From positions 62,001-126,000 of the forward strand of contig NZ_JAJHPU010000043.1 in assembly GCF_020831405.1 (NCBI RefSeq): a DNA stretch of 64,000 nt, read 5' to 3'. This DNA is from Pseudomonas oryzagri (lineage in GTDB: Bacteria > Pseudomonadota > Gammaproteobacteria > Pseudomonadales > Pseudomonadaceae). The translations under genes were made by a program, and so were the position numbers. Below, piece after piece: positions 36,920 to 46,128 of the stretch. The stretch's first letter is position 1. The number at the start of each line of letters is the position of its first letter. The notes below the pieces were generated by a model, which saw only the letters and a program-made list of their open reading frames with translations, was not told the origin of the DNA and did no database searches.

Positions 36920-38242
36920 ATGCCCCGTTCGATGTTCGCCTTCCCCGCGTTGTACACCGCGACCCTGATCATGCTGCTCGGCTCCGGCCTGCTCAGCACC
37001 TATATCGCGCTGCGCCTGGCCGCCGAGGGGGCGGCCGACCAGGCCGGCTGGCTGATGGCCGCGCACTATGCCGGCCTGGTGCTCGGCGGCAAGTTCGGCC
37101 ATCGGCTGATCAGCCAGGTCGGCCACGTGCGCGCCTACGTCGCCTCCGGCGGGGTGGTCACCGCCGCGGTGATCGGCCACGGCCTGCTCGACTGGATCCC
37201 GGCCTGGATGGTGCTGCGCTTCCTGATCGGCCTGGGCATGATGTGCCAGTACATGGTGGTGGAGAGCTGGCTCAACGAGAAGGCCGAACCGCACAAGCGC
37301 GGGCGGGTGTTCTCGGTGTACATGGCCGCCTGCTACCTGGGCCTGACCCTGGGCCAGCTGGTGCTCACCGTGCGCCCGGGCCTCGGCCTCGAGCCGCTGC
37401 TGATGGTCGCGCTGTGCTTCGCGCTGTGCCTGGTGCCGGTGGCCACCACCCGGCAGATCCACCCCTCGCCGCTCAAGCCGGCGCCGCTGGAGCCGCGCTT
37501 CTTCCTCAAGCGGGTGCCGCAGTCGATGACCACCGTGGCGGTGGCCGGCCTGACCCTCGGCGCCTTCTACGGCCTGGGGCCGATCTACGCTCAAGGTCTC
37601 GGCCTGAGCACCCGGGAAGTCGGCCTGTTCATGGGTACCTGCGTGTTCGCGGGTCTGGTGGTGCAGGCGCCGCTCGGCCGCTTGTCCGACCGCTTCGACC
37701 GCAGTCTGTTGATCCAGTTGATCTCCCTGGCGCTGGCGCTGGCCTGCGTGCCGCTCGGCCTGCTCACCGACATGCCGTTGCCGGCGCTGCTGGCGCTGGG
37801 CTTCGTGGTCAGCCTGCTGCTGTTCTCGCTCTATCCGCTGGCGGTGGCGCTGTCCAACGCCCATGTCGAGCAGGAGCGCCGCGTCGCCCTGTCGGCCATG
37901 CTGCTGGTGGTGTTCGGGATCGGCGCCTGCGTGGGGCCGCTGATCGCCGGCGAGCTGATGAACTACGCCGGACCCGGCCTGCTCTACCTGTTCATCGCCG
38001 GCTGCGCGCTGATTCTGGTCTGGCGCGTGCGTCCGCAGCCGGGGCAGGCGCGTCAGCCGGCCGACGAGGCGCCGCTGGATCGGGCCGTGCCGCTGGCGAT
38101 GGCCGGCTCGTCCGCCGCGGCGGCCACGGCGACGGCCGCCGTCGAGCCCGGCGAAGCGCCGCCGGCGGAGCAGGGCGGGGTGGCTGCGCAGGGCGACGAT
38201 GACGACGAAGCGGCGGCCGGAGCGCCGAAGGTCGCGCCGTAG
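36920..38242 (+). CDS. MFS transporter with an acidic low-complexity C-terminal tail
   Basis: A 440-residue major facilitator of the YcaD-like type. About twelve transmembrane segments span residues 8-375, with the MFS loop motif visible in LGRLSDRFDRSLL between helices 8 and 9 and a shorter one (GKFGHRL) between helices 2 and 3. The last 65 residues are an unusual Ala/Pro/Glu/Asp-rich tail containing GDDDDEAAAG, not usual for the family. Substrate unknown. It lies 61 bases after the ligase gene and is perhaps co-transcribed with it. GGAG is 7 bases before the ATG. Confidence 0.83.
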   Translation: MPRSMFAFPALYTATLIMLLGSGLLSTYIALRLAAEGAADQAGWLMAAHYAGLVLGGKFGHRLISQVGHVRAYVASGGVVTAAVIGHGLLDWIPAWMVLRFLIGLGMMCQYMVVESWLNEKAEPHKRGRVFSVYMAACYLGLTLGQLVLTVRPGLGLEPLLMVALCFALCLVPVATTRQIHPSPLKPAPLEPRFFLKRVPQSMTTVAVAGLTLGAFYGLGPIYAQGLGLSTREVGLFMGTCVFAGLVVQAPLGRLSDRFDRSLLIQLISLALALACVPLGLLTDMPLPALLALGFVVSLLLFSLYPLAVALSNAHVEQERRVALSAMLLVVFGIGACVGPLIAGELMNYAGPGLLYLFIAGCALILVWRVRPQPGQARQPADEAPLDRAVPLAMAGSSAAAATATAAVEPGEAPPAEQGGVAAQGDDDDEAAAGAPKVAP

Positions 38243-38290
38243 AGCGTGGGGTGCAGGAAGTGATGGCGTTTTGAAATTCGCGTCATAAAA

Positions 38291-38319
38291 TTGACTGGCG
38301 ACGGTGTTTTGGCTTTACT
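38291..38319 (+). promoter_or_regulatory. Candidate promoter of the FleQ-like gene
   Basis: TTGACT at 38291-38296, 17 bases, TTTACT at 38314-38319. A transcript would begin near 38326, just before the hairpin at 38329-38357. Confidence 0.45.
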
Positions 38320-38328
38320 GCCAGCGCC

Positions 38329-38365
38329 GGGCCCGTGACAGTCGCTGTCGCGGGCCCTCCAGTTT
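38329..38365 (+). terminator. Strong leader hairpin upstream of the FleQ-like gene
   Basis: GGGCCCG-T-GACAG pairs with CTGTC-G-CGGGCCC around a TCG loop, followed by TCCAGTTTTCC. It can end the MFS transcript, or act as an attenuator for the FleQ-like gene, whose ATG lies 22 bases on. Confidence 0.7.
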
Positions 38366-38387
38366 TCCTTTCTGCCCCGGGCCGATC

Positions 38388-39857
38388 ATGTGGCGTGAAT
38401 CGCGAATTCTCCTGATTGATGACAATTCACAGCGGCGCCATGACCTGGCGGTGATCTTCGAGTTCCTCGGCGAAGCCTGCAGCAGCTGCGCCAGCGCCGA
38501 CCTGGCCGCAGGCCTGGCGGAGGAGACGCAGGCCCAGTTGTCCTGCGTGCTGCTCGGCCAGGTCGACAGCAAGGGCGGCGCGCCGCGTCTGCTCAAGCAA
38601 CTGGGCGTCACGGCGGCCAACCTGCCGCTGCTGCTGCTCGGCGAGCAGAACACGTTCGAGTGGCCGGAGGACCTGCGGCGCCGCGTGCTGACCCGTCTGG
38701 ACATGCCGCCGAGCTACAACCAGCTGCTCGATTCGCTGCACCGTGCCCAGGTCTATCAGCAGGTCTACGACACGGCCCGCGAGCGCGGCCTGCAGCGCGA
38801 GTCCAACCTGTTCCGCAGTCTGGTCGGCACCAGCCGGGCGATCCTCCAGGTGCGCCAGGAGATGCAGCAGGTGGCCGGTACCGAGGTCGGCGTGTTGCTG
38901 CTGGGCGAGGCCGGCACCGGCAAGGAAGTGGTGGCGCGCAACCTGCATTACCACTCGGCGCGCCGCGAGTTTCCCTTCGTGCCCTTCAGCTGCACCGCGA
39001 TCGAGCCCGAGCTGCTGGAGTGCGAGTTGTTCGGCTACGAGGAGGGCGCCTTCCCCGGCGCGATCAGCAGTCGTCGCGGCCGCCTCGAACTGGCCGCCGG
39101 CGGCACCCTGTTCATCGACGAGGTCGCCGACCTGCCGGCCGAGCTGCAGGTACGCCTGCTGCGCGCGCTGCAGGAGGGCAGTTTCAAGCGACTGGGCAGC
39201 GACCTCGAGCGGGCCGTGGACGTGCGGCTGATCGCCGCCAGCCGCCATGATCTGGAGCAGCGCGTGGCCGACGGCAGCTTCCGCGACGATCTCTACTACC
39301 TGCTCAACCAGTTCTCCATCGAATTGCCACCGCTGCGCGAGCGGGTGGAGGACATCCCGCTGCTGCTCAACGAGCTGATCGCGCGCATGGAGCACGAGAA
39401 GCGCGGTTCGATCCGCTTCAGCTCGGCGGCGCTGATGTCGCTGTGTCGCCACGACTGGCGCGGCAACGTGCGCGAGCTGGCCAACCTGGTGGAACGTCTG
39501 GCGATCATGCATCCCTACGGGGTGATCGGCGTCAGCGAACTGCCGAAGAAATTCCGTCATATCGACGAAGAGATCGTCCTCGCCAGCGAGGGCGCGGTCG
39601 GGCAGGGCGCCGCCGTTGCGCCCCCCGGGGCGCTGCCCGGGCTGGATGTGCCGGCTTTGCTGCCGGTCGGCGGTCTGGACCTCAAGGACTACCTGAACGG
39701 CCTCGAGCGCTCGCTGATCCAGCAGGCGCTGGACGAGGCCGGCGGGGTGGTGGCGCGTGCCGCCGAGCGCCTGCGGGTACGCCGCACCACCCTGGTGGAG
39801 AAGATGCGCAAGTACGGCATGGGCCGGCGCGACGACGAGGAAGGAGATTTCCTGTGA
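38388..39857 (+). CDS. FleQ-like AAA+ enhancer-binding protein with degenerate sigma-54 contact motif
   Basis: A 489-residue FleQ relative opening MWRESRILLIDDNSQRRHDL (FleQ: MWRETKLLLIDD). Receiver-like domain at 1-120, AAA+ at 140-380, C-terminal Fis-type HTH ending VRRTTLVEKMRKYGMGRRDD. Walker A GEAGTGKE (173-180) and Walker B LFIDE (241-245) are intact, and the c-di-GMP pocket residues known from P. aeruginosa FleQ, LFRSLVGTSR and ARN, are kept. The sigma-54 contact GAFTGA is GAFPGA (220-225), and YYRLN is YYLLN (303-307), losing an arginine-finger-position residue. It probably cannot open sigma-54 promoters but could still repress or sense c-di-GMP. Unlike fleQ, it is not followed by fleSR. 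Confidence 0.85.
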   Translation: MWRESRILLIDDNSQRRHDLAVIFEFLGEACSSCASADLAAGLAEETQAQLSCVLLGQVDSKGGAPRLLKQLGVTAANLPLLLLGEQNTFEWPEDLRRRVLTRLDMPPSYNQLLDSLHRAQVYQQVYDTARERGLQRESNLFRSLVGTSRAILQVRQEMQQVAGTEVGVLLLGEAGTGKEVVARNLHYHSARREFPFVPFSCTAIEPELLECELFGYEEGAFPGAISSRRGRLELAAGGTLFIDEVADLPAELQVRLLRALQEGSFKRLGSDLERAVDVRLIAASRHDLEQRVADGSFRDDLYYLLNQFSIELPPLRERVEDIPLLLNELIARMEHEKRGSIRFSSAALMSLCRHDWRGNVRELANLVERLAIMHPYGVIGVSELPKKFRHIDEEIVLASEGAVGQGAAVAPPGALPGLDVPALLPVGGLDLKDYLNGLERSLIQQALDEAGGVVARAAERLRVRRTTLVEKMRKYGMGRRDDEEGDFL

Positions 39858-40705
39858 GGGCGCGGCCGGCACAGATACGCGCCGCGCAGGTGATCGCCGT
39901 GGCCAGCGGCAAGGGCGGTGTCGGCAAGACCCAGGCGGCGATCAACCTGGCCTGGGCGCTGGCGGCGCGTGGTCGGCGGGTGATGCTGCTGGACGCCAGC
40001 TTCGCCCTGCCCAACGTCGACGTGGCCCTCGGCCTGACGCCGCGCTACACCGTGCAGGACGTGCTGGCCGGCCGCTGTCGGCTGGCCGAGGCGCTGAGCG
40101 CCGGTGCCGGCGGCGTGCAAGTGATCGCCGGCTCCGCCGCCGTGGATGCGCCGGGCGAGCCCGACATGCGTCAGCTGGCCGGACTGATCCAGGCCTTCGG
40201 CAGCCTGCCGCAGCTGCCCGAGGTGCTGGTGATCGACTGTGCGCCGGGCATGGGCCCGGCGGTGACCACCCTGTTGCACGCCGCCAGTGAGGCGCTGCTG
40301 GTGGTCAACGACGAGCCGGCCGCGCAGGCCGATGCACTGGCGCTGATCGGCCGGCTCAATCGCCGCTACGGCATGAGCCGCTTCCGCCTGCTGGCCAGCA
40401 TGACCTTCGCCCAGCAGGAAGGGCTGGGCTTGCACGAGTCGCTGCTGCGCCTGAGCGAGACGCTCCCGGGGGTGTCGCTCGACTATGTCGGCGCCATCCC
40501 CTTCGACGACTCGCTGCGCCGCGCCGTGCAGCGCCAACGTCCGCTGCTCGAGGTATTTCCGCGCAGCCGGGCGGCCCAGGCCTACGCGGCGCTGGCCGAG
40601 AAGGTGGACGGCTGGGCGCTGCCGGGCAGCCCGCGGGGCCATCTGGAGTTCTTCATCGAGCAGCTGATCGCCCTGCAGTCGGCGCCGCGTATCGCCAAGC
40701 CCTGA
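39854..40705 (+). CDS. FleN-like MinD/ParA ATPase
   Basis: A 283-residue FleN relative. The deviant Walker A SGKGGVGKTQAAINLA (about residues 17-32), the switch region VIDCAPGMG and the C-terminal NRRYGMSRFRLLASMTFAQQ and RGHLEFFIEQL follow FleN, which binds FleQ and limits flagellar number. The start is a GTG at 39854 overlapping the FleQ-like stop (GTGA), with AAGGAG upstream. Canonical FleN sits in the flhF-fleN-fliA cluster, not behind fleQ, so this is a paired paralogue. LLDASFALPNVDV replaces the usual LLDADLGLANVDV; otherwise the ATPase motifs look functional. Confidence 0.85.
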   Translation: MRARPAQIRAAQVIAVASGKGGVGKTQAAINLAWALAARGRRVMLLDASFALPNVDVALGLTPRYTVQDVLAGRCRLAEALSAGAGGVQVIAGSAAVDAPGEPDMRQLAGLIQAFGSLPQLPEVLVIDCAPGMGPAVTTLLHAASEALLVVNDEPAAQADALALIGRLNRRYGMSRFRLLASMTFAQQEGLGLHESLLRLSETLPGVSLDYVGAIPFDDSLRRAVQRQRPLLEVFPRSRAAQAYAALAEKVDGWALPGSPRGHLEFFIEQLIALQSAPRIAKP

Positions 40706-40781
40706 GCGCGGCTGCGACAACTCACCGCAGCTACTCCTTAAGCTGGTCATAACCTGTCGAAAATACGATCTCCGGCGCTTT

Positions 40782-40804
40782 GGGGCGCATGTATAATGCG
40801 CCCC
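40782..40804 (+). promoter_or_regulatory. ccm operon promoter with TATAAT inside a hairpin
   Basis: GGGGCGCAT, GTATA, ATGCGCCCC is a perfect 9-bp inverted repeat whose loop region contains a consensus TATAAT (40792-40797). There is no clear -35 at the right spacing. Confidence 0.5.
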
Positions 40805-40863
40805 GACCGCCCGCCACAGCCCGGGCGATGTTTTCGACCGCTCTGCCGACGGGTAGCCATGCA

Positions 40864-41511
40864 GTGACCAGTCCCTTCCTCGAAGCCGTTGCTCTCGCCT
40901 GCGAGCGAGATCTGCGCGTGCTCTTCGAGCAACTCGACTTCGCCCTGCACCCCGGGCAGATGCTGCAGATCGCCGGCCCCAACGGCAGCGGCAAGACCAG
41001 CCTGCTGCGTCTGCTCGCCGGGCTGATGCAGCCCACCGCCGGCGAGATCCGTCTGGCCGGAAGACCCCTGGCCGAGCAGCGCGGCGAACTGACCCGCAAC
41101 CTGCTGTGGGTCGGCCATGCCGCCGGCATCAAGGGCCTGCTCAGCCCCGAGGAGAACCTCGCCTGGCTGTGCGCCCTGCATACCATGGAAAGCCGCGAGG
41201 CGATCTGGTCCGCGCTGGCGGCGGTCGGCCTGCGCGGTTTCGAGGACGTGCCCTGCCACACCCTGTCCGCCGGCCAGCAGCGTCGCGTCGCCCTGGCCCG
41301 CCTGTATCTCGACCCGCCGCCGCTGTGGGTCCTCGACGAACCCTTCACCGCCCTCGACAAGTACGGCGTGGCCCAGCTCGAGGAGCACCTCGCCGGCCAC
41401 TGCGAGCAGGGCGGCATGGTGGTGCTGACCACCCACCACACCCTGACCCGCAAGCCGGCCGGCTACCGCGAGCTGGATCTGGCGCTGGCCGGGAGCGTCG
41501 CCGATGAGTAA
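40864..41511 (+). CDS. ccmA: Cytochrome c maturation ABC ATPase CcmA
   Basis: The cytoplasmic ATPase of the CcmABCD complex that releases haem-loaded CcmE. In the 215 residues, Walker A is GPNGSGKTS, the signature [13 protein letters not shown], Walker [13 protein letters not shown], and the H-loop TTHHT. I chose the GTG at 40864 because the protein then begins [20 protein letters not shown] at family length; the ribosome-binding site is weak, and an ATG at 40828 in frame is an alternative. It overlaps ccmB by 8 bases. Confidence 0.95.
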   Translation: MTSPFLEAVALACERDLRVLFEQLDFALHPGQMLQIAGPNGSGKTSLLRLLAGLMQPTAGEIRLAGRPLAEQRGELTRNLLWVGHAAGIKGLLSPEENLAWLCALHTMESREAIWSALAAVGLRGFEDVPCHTLSAGQQRRVALARLYLDPPPLWVLDEPFTALDKYGVAQLEEHLAGHCEQGGMVVLTTHHTLTRKPAGYRELDLALAGSVADE

Positions 41512-42175
41512 CGTGTTCACCCAGCTGTTCACCCGCGAGGCGCGTCTGCTGTGCCGCCGTCCGGCCGAGCTGCTCAACCCCCTGGTGTTCTTCGGCATCG
41601 TGGTGGCGCTGTTCCCGCTGGCCGTCGGCCCGGAGAGCAAGCTGCTGGAAACCCTGTCGCCGGGCCTGGTGTGGGTCGCCGCGTTGCTCGCCGTGCTGCT
41701 GTCGCTGGACGGTCTGTTCCGCAGCGACTTCGAGGACGGCTCGCTCGAGCAGTGGGTCCTTTCGCCGCATCCGCTGCCCCTTCTGGTGCTCGCCAAGGTG
41801 CTGGCACACTGGCTGTTTTCCGGGCTGGCGCTGGTCCTGCTCGCTCCCTTGCTGGCGCTGATGCTCGGCCTGCCGGCGCGCTGCGTGCCGGTGCTGCTGC
41901 TCTCGCTGCTGCTCGGCACGCCGATCCTCAGCCTGCTCGGCGCGGTCGGCGCGGCGCTGACCGTGGGCCTCAAGCGCGGCGGCCTGCTGCTGGCGCTGCT
42001 GATCCTGCCGCTGTACATCCCGGTGCTGATTCTCGGCAGCGGCGCCCTGCAGGCGGCCCTGCAGGGACTGGCGGCGACCGGCCACCTGCTGTGGCTGGCC
42101 AGCCTCACCGCCCTGGCGGTGACCCTGACCCCCTTCGCCATCGCCGCTGGCCTGACCATCAGCGTCGGTGAATGA
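41504..42175 (+). CDS. ccmB: Cytochrome c maturation membrane protein CcmB
   Basis: The 223-residue membrane subunit partnering CcmA in haem-chaperone release. About six transmembrane helices are visible. The opening [20 protein letters not shown] and the segment [20 protein letters not shown] are highly typical of CcmB. Its ATG at 41504 lies inside the end of ccmA. Confidence 0.95.
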   Translation: MSNVFTQLFTREARLLCRRPAELLNPLVFFGIVVALFPLAVGPESKLLETLSPGLVWVAALLAVLLSLDGLFRSDFEDGSLEQWVLSPHPLPLLVLAKVLAHWLFSGLALVLLAPLLALMLGLPARCVPVLLLSLLLGTPILSLLGAVGAALTVGLKRGGLLLALLILPLYIPVLILGSGALQAALQGLAATGHLLWLASLTALAVTLTPFAIAAGLTISVGE

Positions 42176-42244
42176 TGAACCCTGGATTCGACTACGCCCT
42201 GGCCGCTGGCCATCGGCAGACGCAACGGTTTTGAGGCGGTTTTC

Positions 42245-42988
42245 ATGAACTGGACGTGGTTTCACAAATTGGGCTCGCCCAAATGGTTCTACGACATCAG
42301 CGGCCGCTGGCTGCCCTGGCTGAGCGTGGCCGCGGCGCTGCTGCTCGCCGTCGGCACCGTCTGGGGCCTTGCCTTCGCGCCGCCGGACTACCAGCAGGGC
42401 AACAGCTTCCGGATCATCTACATCCACGTGCCGGCGGCGATCCTCGCCCAGTCCTGCTACATCATGCTGGCGGTGGCTGGGGTGGTCGGCCTGGTATGGA
42501 AGATGAAGCTGGCCGACGTCGCCCTGCAGTGCGCCGCGCCGATCGGCGCCTGGATGACCTTCGTCGCGCTGCTCACCGGCGCGGTGTGGGGCAAGCCGAC
42601 CTGGGGCGCCTGGTGGGTGTGGGACGCGCGCCTGACCGCCATGCTGATCCTGCTGTTCCTCTACTTCGGAGTGATCGCCCTCGGCCAGTCGATCAGCAAC
42701 CGCGACAGCGCCGCCAAGGCCTGCGCCGTGCTGGCCATCGTCGGCGTGGTCAACATCCCGATCATCAAGTACTCGGTGGACTGGTGGAACACCCTGCACC
42801 AGCCGGCCACCTTCAAGGTCACCGAGAAGCCGGCCATGCCGGCGGAGATGTGGGTGCCGCTGCTGATCATGGTCATCGGCTTCTACTGCTTCTTCGCCGT
42901 GGTCCTGCTGCTGCGCATGCGCCTCGAGGTGCTCAAGCGCGAGTCGCGGGCCAGCTGGGTCAAAGCCGAAGTGGAGCGTAGCCTGTGA
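42245..42988 (+). CDS. ccmC: Haem exporter/ligase CcmC
   Basis: A 247-residue membrane protein that loads haem onto CcmE on the periplasmic side. It has six helices and the tryptophan-rich WWD haem-binding motif [17 protein letters not shown], flanked by conserved histidines (IIYIHVPAA and TLHQPAT). It lies 69 bases after ccmB, in a gap without a gene. A GAGG site precedes the ATG. Confidence 0.96.
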   Translation: MNWTWFHKLGSPKWFYDISGRWLPWLSVAAALLLAVGTVWGLAFAPPDYQQGNSFRIIYIHVPAAILAQSCYIMLAVAGVVGLVWKMKLADVALQCAAPIGAWMTFVALLTGAVWGKPTWGAWWVWDARLTAMLILLFLYFGVIALGQSISNRDSAAKACAVLAIVGVVNIPIIKYSVDWWNTLHQPATFKVTEKPAMPAEMWVPLLIMVIGFYCFFAVVLLLRMRLEVLKRESRASWVKAEVERSL

Positions 42989-43161
42989 GTTTCGAGTCCT
43001 TCGCCGATTTCCTCGCCATGGGCAAGCATGGCCTGTACGTCTGGACCGCCTACGGCATCAGCCTGGCGGTCCTGGCCCTCAACGTCGCGCTGCCGATCCT
43101 CGCGCGCCGTCGTTACCTGCAAGACGAGGCGCGCCGTCTGCGCCGGGAGAGCAAGCAATGA
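42985..43161 (+). CDS. ccmD: Haem exporter accessory protein CcmD
   Basis: A 58-residue single-pass membrane protein needed for release of haem-loaded CcmE from CcmC. It begins at a GTG (42985) that overlaps the ccmC stop as [24 protein letters not shown], then a transmembrane helix and a basic arginine-rich tail ([20 protein letters not shown]). It overlaps ccmE by ATGA. Confidence 0.93.
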   Translation: MSFESFADFLAMGKHGLYVWTAYGISLAVLALNVALPILARRRYLQDEARRLRRESKQ

Positions 43162-43625
43162 ATCCGGTGCGCAAGAAGCGTTTGTTCATCATCCTCGGCA
43201 TCCTCGCCGGCGTCGGCATCGCCGTGGGCCTGGCGCTCAGCGCCCTGCAGCAGAACATCAACCTGTTCTACACGCCGACCCAGATCGCTGCCGGCGAGGC
43301 GCCCAAGGACACCCGCATCCGTGCCGGCGGCATGGTCAAGGAAGGCTCGGTGAGCCGCTCGGCCGACTCGCTGGACGTGCAGTTCGTGGTCACCGACTTC
43401 GCCAAGGACGTGACCATCCGCTACCGCGGCATCCTTCCCGACCTGTTCCGCGAAGGGCAGGGCATCGTCGCCCTCGGTCGGGTGAACGGGGAAGGCGTGC
43501 TGGTGGCCGACGAGGTGCTGGCCAAGCACGACGAGAACTACATGCCGCCGGAAGTCACCAAGGCGCTCAAGGACAGCGGCAAGCTGCCGGCGGGCGCGAT
43601 GGGCAGCGCGGAGAGCAAGCAATGA
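43158..43625 (+). CDS. ccmE: Periplasmic haem chaperone CcmE
   Basis: A 155-residue membrane-anchored haem chaperone. The N-terminal anchor is [20 protein letters not shown], and the OB-fold domain ends with the covalent haem site H124 in [13 protein letters not shown], the HxxxY motif. The C-terminal tail is short and flexible. It overlaps ccmD and ccmF by 4 bases each. Confidence 0.97.
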   Translation: MNPVRKKRLFIILGILAGVGIAVGLALSALQQNINLFYTPTQIAAGEAPKDTRIRAGGMVKEGSVSRSADSLDVQFVVTDFAKDVTIRYRGILPDLFREGQGIVALGRVNGEGVLVADEVLAKHDENYMPPEVTKALKDSGKLPAGAMGSAESKQ

Positions 43626-45595
43626 TCCCCGAACTCGGCCATCTGGCGCTGATCCTCGCCCTGTGCCTGGCCGCGGTGCAGGCGACCCTGCCGATGATCG
43701 GCGCCTGGCGCGGCGACGCGCAGTGGATGGGCCTGGCCCGCCCGGCGGCCTGGGGTCAGTTCGCCTTCCTGCTGTTCGCCTTCCTGTGCCTGACCCAGGC
43801 CTTCCTGGTCGACGACTTCTCGGTGGCCTACGTGGCCAGCAACTCCAACAGCGCGCTGCCCTGGTACTACAAGTTCAGCGCGGTGTGGGGCGCCCACGAG
43901 GGCTCGCTGCTGCTGTGGGCGCTGATCCTCGGCAGCTGGACCTTCGCCGTGTCGGTGTTCTCCCGCCAGCTGCCGGACGTGATGCTGGCCCGCGTGCTCG
44001 GCGTGATGGGCATGATCAGCGTCGGCTTCCTGCTGTTCTTGATCGTCACCTCCAATCCCTTCGACCGCCTGCTGCCCAACGCGCCGGGCAACGGCCGCGA
44101 CCTCAACCCGCTGCTGCAGGACTTCGGCCTGATCGTCCATCCGCCGATGCTGTACATGGGCTACGTCGGCTTCTCGGTGGTGTTCGCCTTTGCCATCGCC
44201 GCGCTGCTCGGCGGCCGCCTCGACGCCGCCTGGGCGCGCTGGTCGCGGCCGTGGACCATCGTGGCTTGGGCCTTCCTCAGCATCGGTATCGTGCTCGGCT
44301 CCTGGTGGGCCTACTACGAGCTGGGCTGGGGTGGCTGGTGGTTCTGGGACCCGGTGGAGAACGCCTCGTTCATGCCTTGGCTGGTCGGCACCGCGCTGCT
44401 GCATTCACTGGCGGTGACGGAGAAGCGCGGCGTGTTCAAGAGCTGGACGGTGCTGCTGGCCATCGCCGCCTTCTCGCTCAGCCTGCTGGGTACCTTCCTG
44501 GTGCGCTCCGGCGTGCTGACCTCGGTACACGCCTTCGCCGCCGATCCCGAGCGCGGCACCTTCATCCTGATCTTCCTGCTGTTCGTGGTGGGCAGCTCGC
44601 TGACCCTGTTCGCCCTGCGCGCGCCGGTGGTCAAGAGCGCCATCGGCTTCGGCCTGTGGTCGCGCGAGACCCTGCTGCTGGCCAACAACCTGATCCTGGT
44701 GGTGGCCTGCGCGATGATCCTGCTCGGCACCCTGTATCCGCTGGTGCTCGACGCGCTCTCCGGCGCCAAGCTGTCGGTCGGCCCGCCGTACTTCAACGCG
44801 CTGTTCCTGCCGCTGATGGCCATCCTCATGCTGGCGCTGGGCGTCGGCGTGCTGGTGCGCTGGAAGGACACCCCGCTCAACTGGCTGGGCAGCATGCTGC
44901 TGCCGGTGCTGGTCGCCGGCGGCGTGCTGGGGATCGTCGCCACCTTCCTGTTCGGCGACTTCCACTGGGCAGTGCTGGCCGCCTGCCTGCTGGCCGCCTG
45001 GGTGGTGCTCGCCGGACTGCGCGACCTGCTCGACAAGACCCGCCACAAGGGCCTGCTGCGCGGTATCGCCGGCCTGTCGCGCAGCTACTGGGGCATGCAA
45101 TTCGCCCACCTGGGCATCGCGGTGACCGCCCTGGGCATCGTGCTGTCCAGCCAGTACAACGTCGAACGCGACCTGCGCATGGCGCCGGGCGAGACGGTCG
45201 AGGTGGGCGGCTATCAGTTCGTCTTCGACGGCGCCAAGCACCATGAAGGGCCCAACTACACCGCCGACCGCGCCACCGTGCATGTCCTGCAGGACGGCGA
45301 GGAAATCACCGTGCTGCACCCGGAGAAGCGCCTGTACACCGTGCAGCGCATGCCGATGACCGAAGCCGGCATCGATCCGGGCTTCACCCGCGACCTCTAT
45401 GTCGCTCTCGGCGAGCCGCTGGACGGCGGCGCCTGGGCCGTGCGTCTGCACGTCAAGCCGTTCGTGCGCTGGATCTGGCTGGGCGGGCTGCTGATGGCCT
45501 TCGGCGGCTTCCTCGCCGCGCTCGATCGCCGCTATCGCGTCAAGGTGACCACCAAGGCCCGCGAGGTCCTCGGCATGACTGGAGCCAATGCCTGA
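43622..45595 (+). CDS. ccmF: Haem lyase subunit CcmF
   Basis: A 657-residue multi-pass membrane protein that, with CcmH, attaches haem to apocytochromes. The WWD motif reads [19 protein letters not shown], and the conserved [14 protein letters not shown] and histidine-bearing [15 protein letters not shown] segments are visible. It starts at the ATGA overlap with ccmE (43622) and ends at the TGA overlapping the ccmG start. Length is normal for the family. Confidence 0.97.
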   Translation: MIPELGHLALILALCLAAVQATLPMIGAWRGDAQWMGLARPAAWGQFAFLLFAFLCLTQAFLVDDFSVAYVASNSNSALPWYYKFSAVWGAHEGSLLLWALILGSWTFAVSVFSRQLPDVMLARVLGVMGMISVGFLLFLIVTSNPFDRLLPNAPGNGRDLNPLLQDFGLIVHPPMLYMGYVGFSVVFAFAIAALLGGRLDAAWARWSRPWTIVAWAFLSIGIVLGSWWAYYELGWGGWWFWDPVENASFMPWLVGTALLHSLAVTEKRGVFKSWTVLLAIAAFSLSLLGTFLVRSGVLTSVHAFAADPERGTFILIFLLFVVGSSLTLFALRAPVVKSAIGFGLWSRETLLLANNLILVVACAMILLGTLYPLVLDALSGAKLSVGPPYFNALFLPLMAILMLALGVGVLVRWKDTPLNWLGSMLLPVLVAGGVLGIVATFLFGDFHWAVLAACLLAAWVVLAGLRDLLDKTRHKGLLRGIAGLSRSYWGMQFAHLGIAVTALGIVLSSQYNVERDLRMAPGETVEVGGYQFVFDGAKHHEGPNYTADRATVHVLQDGEEITVLHPEKRLYTVQRMPMTEAGIDPGFTRDLYVALGEPLDGGAWAVRLHVKPFVRWIWLGGLLMAFGGFLAALDRRYRVKVTTKAREVLGMTGANA

Positions 45596-46128
45596 TGAAA
45601 CGTGCAATCCTGCTGCTGCCGCTGGTCGGCTTCCTGGTCCTGGCCGGCTTCCTCTACAAGGGGTTGTTCCTCGATCCGCGCGACATCGGCTCGACCATGA
45701 TCGGCAAGCCGTTGCCCGAGTTCGCCCTGCCGTCGCTGGAGAACCCGACGCGCAACCTGAGCGCCGCGGACTTCAAGGGCAAGCCGGCGCTGGTCAACGT
45801 CTGGGCGACCTGGTGCCCGACCTGCCGCGCCGAGCACGCGATGCTCAACCAGCTGGCCAGCCAGGGCGTGGTGGTCTACGGGGTCAACTACAAGGACAAC
45901 GGCGACGCGGCGCGCAAGTGGCTCAACGATCTGGGCAATCCCTACCGCCTTAACGTCGAGGACCCGCAAGGCAGCCTGGGCATCAACCTCGGCGTCTATG
46001 GCGCGCCGGAAACCTTCCTGATCGACAAGGACGGCGTCATCCGCCACAAGTACGTCGGCGCCATCGACGAGCGCGTCTGGCGCGAGCAGCTGGCCCCGCT
46101 GTACCAGGAACTGGTGGACGCGCGCTGA
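45595..46128 (+). CDS. ccmG: Thioredoxin-like thiol reductase CcmG (DsbE)
   Basis: A 177-residue periplasmic, membrane-anchored thioredoxin that keeps apocytochrome CXXCH cysteines reduced. The anchor is at residues 1-22, and the active site is WCPTC in NVWATWCPTCRAEHAML. GVYGAPETFLIDKDG contains the cis-proline region. Its ATG shares a base with the ccmF stop. Confidence 0.96.
   Translation: MKRAILLLPLVGFLVLAGFLYKGLFLDPRDIGSTMIGKPLPEFALPSLENPTRNLSAADFKGKPALVNVWATWCPTCRAEHAMLNQLASQGVVVYGVNYKDNGDAARKWLNDLGNPYRLNVEDPQGSLGINLGVYGAPETFLIDKDGVIRHKYVGAIDERVWREQLAPLYQELVDAR

Noticed and set aside
41504-42200. A possible small gene in the ccmB-ccmC gap
   Set aside because: The frame after the ccmB stop is about 20 codons, with no family or membrane pattern.
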